DNA from: Chloroflexota bacterium
Lineage (GTDB): Bacteria > Chloroflexota > Anaerolineae > Aggregatilineales > Phototrophicaceae
Assembly (NCBI GenBank): GCA_026707665.1
Contig: JAPOWK010000104.1
Coordinates: 1 to 61,818 of the forward strand
DNA length: 61,818 nucleotides
Reading direction: 5' to 3'
The first letter of the stretch is position 1. Every line of letters begins with the position of its first letter. The translations under genes were made by a program, and so were the position numbers. Of the stretch, positions 34,499 through 43,572 are shown one piece after another. The notes beneath the pieces were generated by a model. It was not told the origin of the DNA. It saw nothing but the letters and a program-made list of their open reading frames with translations, and searched no databases.

Positions 34499-35270
34499 AA
34501 ATGCCCCGACGCCAATTCCGCCGAATCTCCCAGATCTCGCGCAGCAGCTTCATCGAGTCATCCCAGAGCCGCATGGTGGAGTAGGGATCGTAGTACCAGG
34601 TAATCGGCATTTCTTTCACACGATAGCCGCGCCGTTTGGCGATGAACAACAACTCCACATCAAAGCCGATTCCATTCATACGCTGCACGGCAAAGAGGTC
34701 CTCCGCCACGTTGCCGCGGAACATCTTGAATCCACACTGCGTGTCTTCATAATCGCTGATCGCGGCGACTTTGATGATAAAAGTGGCGACGCGCCCCATA
34801 ATATGACGATACTCAGGTTCATCGACGCGGACTGCGCCAGGCGCTTCACGGCTTGCAATGACGATGTCATACCCGTTCGATTGCGGCGGCAAGAATTTCA
34901 CGAGTTCATCAATTCGCATTGACAGGTCGGCATCGCAGATGAAGCGCCATTCCCCCGTCGCCGCCAACATGCCTTGCTTGACCGCCAAGCCCTTGCCACG
35001 CAAATTGTCGGGAGATTGAATCACTCTCACGCGCGGATATTTGCGAGCGCAATCGAGAGCGACTTCGTAGGTTCGGTCCCCACTGCCGTTCTCGACGATG
35101 ATGACTTCAGCCGCGTAAGGCTGCTCCCGCAGGAATGCGTCAATCTGAGCCAGACTTGGTGGCAGCCGACATTCTTCATTGTGCGCCGGTATAACAATGC
35201 TCAGAAAGGGATTGCTCAAACTTGAATCTCCATACGAGGAGTAATTTCCAGTATCGGATGATATGCACAA
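34491..35270 (-). CDS. Glycosyltransferase family 2, dolichyl-phosphate-glucose-synthase-like (259 aa)
   Basis: GT-A fold: LSIVIPAHNEECRLPPSL, DNLRGKGLAVKQGMLAATGEWRFICDADLS (Asp-x-Asp) and DTQCGFKMFRGNVAEDLF. This pattern fits polyprenyl-phosphate glycosyltransferases. It ends inside the rnhB start. The first ~15 residues of the frame may be untranslated. Confidence 0.9.
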   Translation of the reverse strand: MCISSDTGNYSSYGDSSLSNPFLSIVIPAHNEECRLPPSLAQIDAFLREQPYAAEVIIVENGSGDRTYEVALDCARKYPRVRVIQSPDNLRGKGLAVKQGMLAATGEWRFICDADLSMRIDELVKFLPPQSNGYDIVIASREAPGAVRVDEPEYRHIMGRVATFIIKVAAISDYEDTQCGFKMFRGNVAEDLFAVQRMNGIGFDVELLFIAKRRGYRVKEMPITWYYDPYSTMRLWDDSMKLLREIWEIRRNWRRGIYD

Positions 35271-35340
35271 TAATACGCGAGATTCTTCAATTGTACATGC
35301 GGGCGGACGAAGGCAATGACAAGGGACCGCGCCTCGAAGC

Positions 35341-36288
35341 TCAAACGGGCGTCAATATGCTTTCGATGTATTCGTCGGTGACGCGCTTCGCCGCTTGGAT
35401 CCGCTTACGCTTGGCGAGAGCGCCGCGAATGCGTAAGGCGCCAGCTATCATGCCGCGGATTCGCGCGCGCGCTTCGGAGCCTCGCCACGATTTCAGCGAC
35501 TGCCAAAGCAGCGCCAGTTGTCTCGCCAAAATCTGCCGCGCATATTTGCGCAGCAAGCTCGCGGGCATATTCTTGGTGATGAGCCAAATGCCATTGCGGC
35601 CATCGTGATAACTTGCAGTTACGCCGCCGCCGGTCGCGGACAAATGGTGATAGACAATCGCCCGTGGTTCATACCAGACCCGGTAGCCAGCCAATTGCGC
35701 GCGCCAGGCAAGATCGACGTCTTCAAGCAGGAAGAAGAATTCATCGTCCAGCAATTCGATCTCCGCAAGCATAGAATGCCGATAGACGGCTGACCCACCG
35801 CAGGCGGAAAAGACGTATTCTCCGCGATCGTATTGACCACTGTCCCGTTCCCAGGCGCCTCGGTTGCCAGCGCGTCCGTCGACGGTGAAGAAGTCGCCGG
35901 CGGTATGCAAGCGATCGCGCTGATCGAAAAGCAGCATCTTGCTGGCGATGATCCCGGCATCGGTATGAGATTCAAAAGCTCGCGTCACTTGTTCCGCCCA
36001 ATCGCTCGCCACTTCGGTATCATTATTGAGCAAGGCGATATACGCGCCCTTTGCCGCGTCCATGCCTACGTTGCAGGCGCCAGTGAAGCCGCGATTCTGC
36101 TCCAATTCGATCAATCGTACTTCCGGATACTTGGTTTGGACAAAGTCTTGCGACCCGTCGGTTGAGGCATTGTCGACGAGAATGATTTCAATGTCGGCGA
36201 GGGTTTGCTCTCGGAGCGCGTCAAGACAGACAGCGAGGAAGCGCAGCCCATTCCAGTTCGGGATGACGACGGAGAACGAGACCGGCAT
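35341..36288 (-). CDS. Glycosyltransferase family 2, rhamnosyltransferase-like (315 aa)
   Basis: GT-A fold: SFSVVIPNWNGLRFLAVCLDALREQ, IEIILVDNASTDGS, AYIALLNNDTEVASDW (DxD variant), and FFFLLEDVDLAWRAQLAGYRVWYEP. This group includes rhamnosyltransferases, in keeping with the rfb genes upstream. ATG 36288 shares one base with the rfbD stop (TGATG), so the two are coupled; the longer frame to 36417 is inside rfbD. Confidence 0.92.
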   Translation of the reverse strand: MPVSFSVVIPNWNGLRFLAVCLDALREQTLADIEIILVDNASTDGSQDFVQTKYPEVRLIELEQNRGFTGACNVGMDAAKGAYIALLNNDTEVASDWAEQVTRAFESHTDAGIIASKMLLFDQRDRLHTAGDFFTVDGRAGNRGAWERDSGQYDRGEYVFSACGGSAVYRHSMLAEIELLDDEFFFLLEDVDLAWRAQLAGYRVWYEPRAIVYHHLSATGGGVTASYHDGRNGIWLITKNMPASLLRKYARQILARQLALLWQSLKSWRGSEARARIRGMIAGALRIRGALAKRKRIQAAKRVTDEYIESILTPV

Positions 36289-37148
36289 CAACCGGCAGCC
36301 TCGGCGTCCAGGAAAGCGCGTACACCCTCTTCCCAAGGGCGCAGGCGAATGCCGATGCTGGCGCCGGCGTTGTTCGCCAGGGCAGTGTACTCGGGGGGCA
36401 GCGACGGGCGCGGCCACTCATGTCGGCTGATGCGCTCAATTGGTGTCTCGCTGTAGCCCGCTAGATTCAGCACATGGCGCGCAAACTGCCAGCGACTCAC
36501 GGCGCCCTCGTTGACCAAATGATAGATGCCGAAGCGCTCAGTCTCGATCAGCCTTACAATGGCCGCCGCCAAATCGTTGGTATATGTCGGGTTCGCCACC
36601 TCATTGGTCACGACGCGAAGTGGCTTGCCTTCTCGTGCTGCGCCTAAGATCGCGTGGATAAAATTGCGCCCGCCGTGAGCGAACAACCAAGCCGAGCGAA
36701 CGATATAGTGCCGCGGGTTCACCTGGCCGACAGCGCGCTCGCCATACCATTTGCTGTAGCCGTAAGCATTCTGCGGATTCGGATAGTCGTATTCGCTGTA
36801 AGCGCGGTCAAGCGCTCCGTCGAAGACCTCGTTGCTGCTGACGTAGAGAATCGGAATGTCGCATTGCGCGGTGACCGCGGCCAGGTTCCCCGTCCCGAGC
36901 CCGTTGACTCGCAGCGCCTTCTGCGGATTGAGCGCGCAGCCGTTGACATCGGTCCAGGCGGCGGGATGCAGGACAACATCCGGTCTTGTGTCAGCGACAA
37001 GCCGGCGACAGGCATCGTAATCGGCGATGTCCAGTTCATGGCTGACTTCGCCTACAATGTCCGCGCCCGCCACGATGTGCTTGTCCTGGAGTTGCGCTAA
37101 GAGTTGGCTGCCGAGTCGGCCGGCGGCGCCTGTGATCAGGATCTTCAT
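36288..37148 (-). CDS. rfbD: dTDP-4-dehydrorhamnose reductase
   Basis: A 286-residue SDR: MKILITGAAGRLGSQLLAQL, ELDIADYDACRRLV, NEVFDGALDRAYSEYDYPNPQNAYGYSKWYGE (catalytic Tyr-Lys in YGYSK). It performs the last step of dTDP-L-rhamnose synthesis. The epimerase gene rfbC is not in the cluster. Confidence 0.93.
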   Translation of the reverse strand: MKILITGAAGRLGSQLLAQLQDKHIVAGADIVGEVSHELDIADYDACRRLVADTRPDVVLHPAAWTDVNGCALNPQKALRVNGLGTGNLAAVTAQCDIPILYVSSNEVFDGALDRAYSEYDYPNPQNAYGYSKWYGERAVGQVNPRHYIVRSAWLFAHGGRNFIHAILGAAREGKPLRVVTNEVANPTYTNDLAAAIVRLIETERFGIYHLVNEGAVSRWQFARHVLNLAGYSETPIERISRHEWPRPSLPPEYTALANNAGASIGIRLRPWEEGVRAFLDAEAAG

Positions 37149-37239
37149 TCAGCTTTCTCATCCAAGCATTGAAGCGCAGTCTTCGTGCGGTGTGTTGACC
37201 AGGTTTGGCGAATGAGGTACATAGAGTTGCATCATTCAG

Positions 37240-38265
37240 TCAAAGTTTAGACGATTCAAGCCGTTCAGCGTATTGACGTTGGTAAAAGTCAAGGTATTCG
37301 CCCGTTTTGATTTTGCGCCACCACCATTCGTTTTCCCGGTACCATTTGACGGTGGCATCCAACCCCGTCTCGAAATCGTATTCCTGCTGCCAGCCCAGCT
37401 CGCGCGCTTTCGCCGCCGACATTGCATAGCGCCGATCGTGACCTTCGCGGTCCGGGACGTAGCGGATCAGCGACTCCGTTTTGCCGAGCAGCTCCAGGAT
37501 GCGCCGCGTCACATCAATGTTGAAGCACTGATTTTCTCCCGCCAGATTATAGGCTTCGCCGGATTCGCCGGCATGCAGGATCCGATCGACGCCGCGCGCG
37601 TGATCATCGACATAAAGCCAATCGCGAATCTGGTAGCCATCGCCGTACAGCGGCAGCGGCCGGTCGTCAATCGCTTCGGTGGTGAAAAACGGAATCAGCT
37701 TTTCCGGGTATTGATAAGGACCGTAAGTATTGCTGCCTCGCGTGATGACGGTATCGAGGCCAAAAGTTACGGCATAAGCCCGCACCATCAGTTCGCCGCC
37801 AGCTTTGCTCGCCGCGTAGGGGCTGTTCGGCAGGAATCGATCGTCTTCCACCGACACGCCTTCGTCGATATCGCCGTAGACCTCATCAGTCGACACCTGA
37901 CAGAAGCGCCCGATTCCATGCTTCCGCCCTTCGTCGAGCAAGATATAGGCGCCGACCACATCGGTATGGATGAATGCGTCTGGATCGAGGATGCTGCGGT
38001 CGACGTGGCTCTCCGCGGCGAAGTTGACAATGGTATCGATCGCGAACTGGTTCAGGACGCGCTGAACAGCCATTCGATCGGCCACATCACCGCGTACGAA
38101 GCGGTAATTCTCCTCATCGCTGACCGGCAGCAGATTGTCGATATTCCCGGCGTAGGTCAGCTTGTCGAAGCAGACGATATTGTATTCAGGGTATGCCGCC
38201 ACCATGTGTCGAACGAAGGCGCTGCCGATGAAGCCAGCCCCGCCTGTAACCAGGATATTCTTCAT
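37240..38265 (-). CDS. rfbB: dTDP-glucose 4,6-dehydratase
   Basis: A 341-residue extended SDR: VTGGAGFIGSAFVRHMV, VNFAAESHVDRSI, STDEVYGDI, YAASKAGGELMV (Tyr-Lys) and RGSNTYGPYQYPEKLIPFF. Converts dTDP-glucose to dTDP-4-keto-6-deoxyglucose. Confidence 0.96.
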   Translation of the reverse strand: MKNILVTGGAGFIGSAFVRHMVAAYPEYNIVCFDKLTYAGNIDNLLPVSDEENYRFVRGDVADRMAVQRVLNQFAIDTIVNFAAESHVDRSILDPDAFIHTDVVGAYILLDEGRKHGIGRFCQVSTDEVYGDIDEGVSVEDDRFLPNSPYAASKAGGELMVRAYAVTFGLDTVITRGSNTYGPYQYPEKLIPFFTTEAIDDRPLPLYGDGYQIRDWLYVDDHARGVDRILHAGESGEAYNLAGENQCFNIDVTRRILELLGKTESLIRYVPDREGHDRRYAMSAAKARELGWQQEYDFETGLDATVKWYRENEWWWRKIKTGEYLDFYQRQYAERLESSKL

Positions 38266-38296
38266 TGCGCTCCCGCCAGGTTTTCGCGCTGCATGA

Positions 38297-39367
38297 TTAA
38301 ACCCAAAGTGTACTGTGGTCGCCGAGATTCATTTTGACTCCGCTCGGCTTTACCGCGCTCCTCTTGACGGACGCGTTTCTGCCGATGAGGCTGTCCCGAA
38401 GCGTTCGATCTATGTCGATCACGCTGCTGTTTTCGAGAATGATGCTGCGCTCTATCTCGCAATTCCGGATTTGACAGCTGTGGTAGATGCTGGTGAAAGG
38501 GCCGATATAGCTGTTTTCAATCAAGGTGCCCTGGCCGATGACAGTCGGCCCGCGCAGGATGCTGTTGACGATCCGGGCGCCTTCCTGCACGGTTACGCGT
38601 GAGTCCACTGTCGAACGCGCGTCGATCTCGGCGTCGTCGGCGACGCAAGGCACAATCTCTTCCAGCACGTGGCTATTCGCTTCCAGCATATCTGTCGGCT
38701 TGCCGGTGTCGATCCACCAGCCCCGATGAATGTGTGGGTAGACGGTATGCCCTTGATCAATGAGCCACTGAATGGCGTCGGTAATTTCGTATTCGCCCCG
38801 AGCTGACGGGCGAATCGCATCGACCGCGTCAAATACGTGATGGTCAAACATATAAATGCCAACGAGCGCCAGGTTGCTCGGCGGCACAGCAGGCTTTTCA
38901 ATCAGCCGTTCGATGCTGCCATCTGGGCGCAGTTGAGCGACGCCATAAGCGGAGGCATTCTCGACTTCCTTGAGCACGATCTGGCTATTCCAAGCGTTGT
39001 CGGCGAAGTCGCGTATCAGTTGGCTGATGCCGCCTTCGATCACATTGTCGCCCAGGAACATCACAAAGGGATCATCCGCGAGGAAATCGCGCGCTATCTT
39101 GACGGCGTGCGCCAAACCGTCCGGGCTATGCTGCGGGATATAGGACAGCGAGACGTCCCAGCGGGCGCCATCGCCGAGGGCATCCTGAATTTCGGGCGCG
39201 GTGTGTCCAACGACCATGCCAATTTCGCAGACGCCGGCATCGCGTATTGCTTCGATGACGCGCACAAGAACGGGCTTGTTGGCGACCGGGATCAGCTGCT
39301 TGGCGCGGGTGTAGGTCAACGGGTAAAGGCGCGTTCCTTTGCCGCCACTGAGGATAAGTCCCTTCAT
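38297..39367 (-). CDS. rfbA: Glucose-1-phosphate thymidylyltransferase, long form
   Basis: A 356-residue nucleotidyltransferase (GLILSGGKGTRLYPLTYTRAKQLIPVANKPV) with an N-terminal catalytic domain and a left-handed beta-helix C-terminal half (from about 240; DAEIDARSTVDSRVTVQEGARIVNSIL). This long form differs from the ~290-residue RmlA and also occurs in other gene clusters, where the helix adds regulation or acyl transfer. Starts dTDP-rhamnose synthesis. Confidence 0.92.
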   Translation of the reverse strand: MKGLILSGGKGTRLYPLTYTRAKQLIPVANKPVLVRVIEAIRDAGVCEIGMVVGHTAPEIQDALGDGARWDVSLSYIPQHSPDGLAHAVKIARDFLADDPFVMFLGDNVIEGGISQLIRDFADNAWNSQIVLKEVENASAYGVAQLRPDGSIERLIEKPAVPPSNLALVGIYMFDHHVFDAVDAIRPSARGEYEITDAIQWLIDQGHTVYPHIHRGWWIDTGKPTDMLEANSHVLEEIVPCVADDAEIDARSTVDSRVTVQEGARIVNSILRGPTVIGQGTLIENSYIGPFTSIYHSCQIRNCEIERSIILENSSVIDIDRTLRDSLIGRNASVKRSAVKPSGVKMNLGDHSTLWV

Positions 39368-39449
39368 TGTCGCATCAGGCTCCCATTGTGCTGCAGGATA
39401 CTACTTCCGCGAGATCGTTCGCGTGAAAAATCGCGGGCATGTCGCCGCG

Positions 39450-40103
39450 TCAGTAGGCGAATTGGTTGTCGCGCGGGGCGTCGGTCAGCACGGCGCCAAC
39501 GACCCGAACATGAACGCGTTCCAAAGCTTGCCGCGCTTGCGCTGCGTGGTCGCGCCGCGTTTCGCCCGCGCGTATCGCCAATAAGGCGCCGTCCAGCTTG
39601 ATGCCCAGTAGCGCCGCATCGGTGGCCGCGAGCACAGGCGGGCTGTCGAATAGCACATAATCGGCGCGTTGCTTCAAAGCCGCAATGATCTCGTTGATGC
39701 GCTGGCCGCCGAGCAGATCGGCCGGGTTGGGCGGCAATGCGCCAGCGCAAATGATCTCCAAGCCGTCTACTGCCGTCGCTTGCAAGGGCGGGTCGCTGAT
39801 GGCGCTGTCGTCCACCATCATGGTGCTTAACCCGTGACTGCTGTCAAGATCCCATAGCACGTGCTGTTTGGGCTGCCTCAGGTCGGCATCGACCAGAATA
39901 GTCCTGTTGCCGCTTTGGGCGAACGTGACCGCGAGGTTCGCCAGCGTAACGCTCTTCTGGTCGTCGCGCGCGGCCGATGTGACAAGTAGCGTTTGGATCG
40001 GGCTTTCAACGCTACTGAACATCAAGTTGGTCCGGAGGCTGCGATAAGCCTCGGAGGCGGCCGACCGCGGCTGCGAAAGTGTGATGAGGTTTGTATTCGC
40101 CAT
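39450..40103 (-). CDS. CpsD/CapB-family tyrosine-kinase-like protein with altered Walker A
   Basis: A 217-residue P-loop ATPase like the cytoplasmic domain of bacterial tyrosine kinases: SEAYRSLRTNLMFSS at the N-terminus, Walker A' TILVDADLRQPKQH and Walker B DYVLFDSPPVLAATDA. The Walker A site reads SAARDDQKSVTLANLA: Lys50 and Ser51 stay but the usual G-E-G is replaced by D-D-Q. No C-terminal tyrosine cluster is seen. It may be weakly active or regulatory. Confidence 0.85.
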   Translation of the reverse strand: MANTNLITLSQPRSAASEAYRSLRTNLMFSSVESPIQTLLVTSAARDDQKSVTLANLAVTFAQSGNRTILVDADLRQPKQHVLWDLDSSHGLSTMMVDDSAISDPPLQATAVDGLEIICAGALPPNPADLLGGQRINEIIAALKQRADYVLFDSPPVLAATDAALLGIKLDGALLAIRAGETRRDHAAQARQALERVHVRVVGAVLTDAPRDNQFAY

Positions 40104-40225
40104 GACTGTTCCTAATTTGGGCGCTTCGCCTAGTCTCGTCTATTCTAGTTCATCACGAGCATGAAAGTCATGAAATTCACCCTGGGTCACCGTAGCTACA
40201 TCGGACTTGGTGCAAACCCTCAAAA

Positions 40226-41092
40226 CTAACCAATGCCCAGAAACAGGTTTATGCGCCGCAGCTGATTTGAGTCAAAAGCGGCCGCGATTTCACGAAGCGC
40301 CTTGCCTTCTGTCGGATGAACATAGTCTGAAGCAAGATCGGCTAAAGGGACGGCGACATGGGCGAATTGCGTGATGTCACCGTCCGGGATGTGCCAGGGT
40401 TTGCTCCCGTAATCAAAGATCTCATCGTTCCATAGCGAGATATCCAAATCAATCGTCCGCGGCGCATTCTTATTCTGCGGATCGCGCGCTCGCTGGAGAT
40501 CAGCCTCAATTCGGTCAATGACCGCGGATTTGAATTGGGCAGGACCTCGCCAGGTATGAATCTTGACCGCTGCATTCAGGAAGTGCTCTTGGTCCGGGAA
40601 GCCCTGCGGCGGTGAACGATAAACCGGCGAAACATGCAGGACGGTCGTATAGCGGCGCAAGAGTCGGACGGCTTCGGCGATATTTTCCTTTGGGCTGATA
40701 TTGGAGCCGAGCGACAGATAGGCGATGTTTCCTTCATAGTCAGCAGGGCGCCTCACGATGCGGATGCCCACAGAGTCGGATCGCCGGAGCGCGCCTGGTT
40801 TGTATACGCGCACTTCAATATGCGGGGCTTTGAAATCAAACACCGCCAGACGCGCGATCTCTTCCGCGAGTTTTTCCAGCAGGGCGAAGCGCGAATTTTC
40901 TACAAATTGGATAATCGCCTTGACAATGGTGCGATAGTTGAAGGCGTCGTTTGGATCGTCAGTTTCGCCCGCGCGGCGCTCCTCCAAGCCAATGCGCAGG
41001 TTAACCACGATATCTTGTGGCGCGTCCAACTCATGTGGGCTGAAACCGACAATCGCGCGCAATCGTAGATTCCTGACTTCGATGATGTCCAT
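40226..41092 (-). CDS. FolB-FolK fusion: dihydroneopterin aldolase / HPPK
   Basis: Residues 1-115 match FolB (IEVRNLRLRAIVGFSPHELDAPQDIVVNLRI; FNYRTIVKAIIQFVENSRFALLEKLAEEIA); residues ~120-288 match FolK (IAYLSLGSNISPKENIAEAV; VYRSPPQGFPDQEHFLNAAVKI; NAPRTIDLDISLWNDEIF). The two enzymes act in succession in folate synthesis. The folE gene is divergent across a 261-base gap. Confidence 0.95.
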   Translation of the reverse strand: MDIIEVRNLRLRAIVGFSPHELDAPQDIVVNLRIGLEERRAGETDDPNDAFNYRTIVKAIIQFVENSRFALLEKLAEEIARLAVFDFKAPHIEVRVYKPGALRRSDSVGIRIVRRPADYEGNIAYLSLGSNISPKENIAEAVRLLRRYTTVLHVSPVYRSPPQGFPDQEHFLNAAVKIHTWRGPAQFKSAVIDRIEADLQRARDPQNKNAPRTIDLDISLWNDEIFDYGSKPWHIPDGDITQFAHVAVPLADLASDYVHPTEGKALREIAAAFDSNQLRRINLFLGIG

Positions 41093-41233
41093 TGAATCGA
41101 CATGTCCGCTATGTTCGTAGGCAGTTTAGCACGGAACGCGATATCGAGACTTGCTGAATCGCCGCCATTGAATTGGAATCGTTAATCGGAAGTATGATTT
41201 CGGCTTAGGAAGCGTTATCATGACTAATATGAC

Positions 41234-41263
41234 TTGAGTTTATCCGTTCGGTCTACTTATAAT
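41234..41263 (+). promoter_or_regulatory. Promoter of folE
   Basis: TTGAGT (41234-41239), 18 bases, TATAAT (41258-41263), 91 bases upstream of the folE start. Confidence 0.6.
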
Positions 41264-41353
41264 CATTCATAGATAGCGAATTCAGACGAGAGCCTAATAC
41301 GGATCAGCCGTTAAGCATCAATACAAACGACCGTGGAAACAGATTGGCTAAAA

Positions 41354-42028
41354 ATGGATAGCTATGAAACGCAAGTGGTCGCCGCGGCAGATGGCGACAT
41401 GCAGAAGAAACTTGAATCGGATTCCTTGTTGAGCAGGTTCGGTTTGGATGCCGAATCTGTTGATCAAGCCGCGGTCGAGAAGGCCGTATTGGAAATGTTG
41501 TACGCGATTGGCGAAGACCCGGGTCGCCAGGGACTGCTCGATACACCAAGACGCGTGGCGAAAGCTTACCGGGAATTGGTGAGCGGTTATACCACCGACC
41601 CGGTTGAATTGCTCAACAATGCCGTCTTTGATGTCGCCTACGATGATATGGTCGTCGTCAGCAATATCGAGTATTACAGCCTGTGCGAGCATCACATGCT
41701 GCCCTTTATCGGTCACGCGCACGTTGGATATTTGCCCAAAGACAGAGTAGTCGGTCTCAGCAAGATCCCGCGCATTGTTGATATGTTCTCCCGTCGTTTA
41801 CAAGTGCAGGAGCGCCTCACTCGGCAGATTGCCGAGTTCCTCGTCGAGGTATTGAATCCGCGCGGGGTTGCCGTAGTCATGACGGCGCAGCACATGTGCT
41901 CGATGATACGTGGTGTGATGAAGCATGACGCCAATATGACCACGAGCGCCATGCTCGGCGATTTCCGCCACAATCATGATACGCGCAACGAATTCCTCAT
42001 GCATGTTCAAAGGTCCAAAACTCAATAG
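41354..42028 (+). CDS. folE: GTP cyclohydrolase I
   Basis: About 224 residues: [19 protein letters not shown], the zinc/active-site [49 protein letters not shown] and [22 protein letters not shown]. Cys111, His114 and the later HMC Cys are the zinc ligands. Makes dihydroneopterin triphosphate, the entry to folate. ATG 41354 is used; GTG 41333 is equally possible since neither has a clear ribosome site. Confidence 0.95.
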   Translation: MDSYETQVVAAADGDMQKKLESDSLLSRFGLDAESVDQAAVEKAVLEMLYAIGEDPGRQGLLDTPRRVAKAYRELVSGYTTDPVELLNNAVFDVAYDDMVVVSNIEYYSLCEHHMLPFIGHAHVGYLPKDRVVGLSKIPRIVDMFSRRLQVQERLTRQIAEFLVEVLNPRGVAVVMTAQHMCSMIRGVMKHDANMTTSAMLGDFRHNHDTRNEFLMHVQRSKTQ

Positions 42029-42117
42029 AATCTTTCTGCGCGGTTGGCAATTCAGGGCGGCGGATGCGATTCGGTTCCGCCGCTTGGTTTACGATTTGCG
42101 CCAATCGTTGGCTGTGT

Positions 42118-42123
42118 TATACT
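42118..42123 (+). promoter_or_regulatory. Candidate promoter of the metK leader
   Basis: TATACT preceded by TGT (extended -10) at 42115-42123; TTTGCG 17 bases upstream as a weak -35. Located ~33 bases before the riboswitch. Confidence 0.45.
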
Positions 42124-42155
42124 CTGGAAGGTCGCGGTCATTGAGATCCGCGGCA

Positions 42156-42257
42156 CTCATCGAGAGCGAGTGAGAGAACCGGCTCAGCGAACTCGCGGCA
42201 ACCCCCAGGAAACGGGACGGTGCTAAGTCCGGCAGAGTATCAACTCTGGCAGATGAG
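42156..42257 (+). ncRNA. SAM-I riboswitch (S-box class)
   Basis: P1 CTCATC/GATGAG closes the element (42156-42161 with 42252-42257). Inside are the conserved pieces: ATCGAGAGCGAGTGAGAGAACCGGC followed by CGCGGCAACC, then GGTGCTAAGTCC, and a P4 hairpin AGAGTATCAACTCT. This is the core order of the SAM-I family, which binds S-adenosylmethionine. It precedes metK by ~70 bases, with a terminator in between, so SAM should switch metK off by termination. Confidence 0.92.
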
Positions 42258-42278
42258 CGTACGAGAATGCGATCTTTC

Positions 42279-42310
42279 GACGCCCGCTGCCCCGCAAGGC
42301 GTCTTTTTGT
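42279..42310 (+). terminator. Intrinsic terminator of the SAM riboswitch
   Basis: GACGCC (42279-42284) pairs with GGCGTC (42298-42303), followed by TTTTTGTT. It lies between riboswitch and metK start (42330) and is the expected expression platform. Confidence 0.8.
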
Positions 42311-42329
42311 TGCCCGAGAAAGGACAAAC

Positions 42330-43544
42330 ATGTCGACGACATTCATGAATTCCCCACGATATCTTTTCACATCGGAATCTGTATCCGAAGGGCATCCCGA
42401 TAAAATGTGCGACCAGATCAGCGACGCCGTGCTGGACGCGATACTGGCCGAGGATCCACTGGCGCGGGTGGCTTGTGAAGTCGCCACAACAACCGGCTTG
42501 GTCGTCGTCATGGGCGAGATCACGACGAGAGCCTACGTGGATATCGACAGCATTGTTCGGGACACAATTCGGGATATCGGCTATACACAGTCGGACTACG
42601 GATTTGACGCCGAGACCTGTGGCGTGCTGATTTCGATCAAAGAGCAATCCGATGATATCAAGCAGGGCGTCGACACAGCGCTGGAAGCGCGCGAGGGCGG
42701 CCTGTCCGAAGCCGGCGTTGATGCCACCGGCGCTGGCGATCAGGGCATGATGATCGGCTTCGCTTGCGATGAAACGGAAGAGTTGATGCCCTTAACCGCA
42801 TCGCTTTCCCACGGGCTCATGCGCCGTCTGGCTGCTGCCCGCAAGAGTGGTGAGATCGCCTGGCTACGCCCCGACGCCAAATGCCAGGTCACGGTCGAGT
42901 ATGCTCATGGACGGCCGATGCGCGCCGATACCATTGTGCTTTCGACGCAGCATGCGCCGGAAATCTCCCAATCCGAAATCCGCTGCCAGATCATCGATTT
43001 CATTCAGCGAGACGCGGGCTGCGGCAAATGGATCGACGCGCGCACGACCTATCACATTAATCCTTCGGGCCGCTTCGTCACCGGTGGTCCGCTGGGGGAC
43101 GCCGGCTTGACCGGGCGCAAGATCATGGTCGATACCTATGGCGGCGTCGCCCGGCACGGCGGTGGCGCTTTCTCGGGGAAGGACGGGACAAAGGTGGATC
43201 GCAGCGCGGCTTACATGGCGCGTTATGTCGCCAAGAATATCGTCAAAGCGGGCCTCGCCGATCGCTTTGAGCTTCAGGTTTCTTACGCCATCGGCAAAGC
43301 GGAACCGACATCGCTGTCCGTCGAGACCTTTGGCACGGGCCGGGTTGGCGACGAGAAAATCAGCTCGTTGATCGAGAATCATTTTGATATGCGTCCAGCC
43401 GCGATCATTCGCGAGTTGGGGCTGCGGCGCCCGATCTTCAAGCAGGTGGCGGCCTACGGACACTTTGGCCGCGAAGACGTAGACGCGCCTTGGGAGAAGA
43501 CCGACAAAGCCGAGATTCTGAAATCCGAGGCTCGTTTGGCTTGA
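42330..43544 (+). CDS. metK: S-adenosylmethionine synthetase
   Basis: A 404-residue enzyme making SAM from methionine and [49 protein letters not shown], the P-loop-like [44 protein letters not shown], all normal. ATG 42330 has AAAGGA five bases upstream and follows the SAM riboswitch and its terminator. Confidence 0.97.
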   Translation: MSTTFMNSPRYLFTSESVSEGHPDKMCDQISDAVLDAILAEDPLARVACEVATTTGLVVVMGEITTRAYVDIDSIVRDTIRDIGYTQSDYGFDAETCGVLISIKEQSDDIKQGVDTALEAREGGLSEAGVDATGAGDQGMMIGFACDETEELMPLTASLSHGLMRRLAAARKSGEIAWLRPDAKCQVTVEYAHGRPMRADTIVLSTQHAPEISQSEIRCQIIDFIQRDAGCGKWIDARTTYHINPSGRFVTGGPLGDAGLTGRKIMVDTYGGVARHGGGAFSGKDGTKVDRSAAYMARYVAKNIVKAGLADRFELQVSYAIGKAEPTSLSVETFGTGRVGDEKISSLIENHFDMRPAAIIRELGLRRPIFKQVAAYGHFGREDVDAPWEKTDKAEILKSEARLA

Positions 43545-43572
43545 GCCTCGCGCTGAGGGCCGGAGGCCGCTG

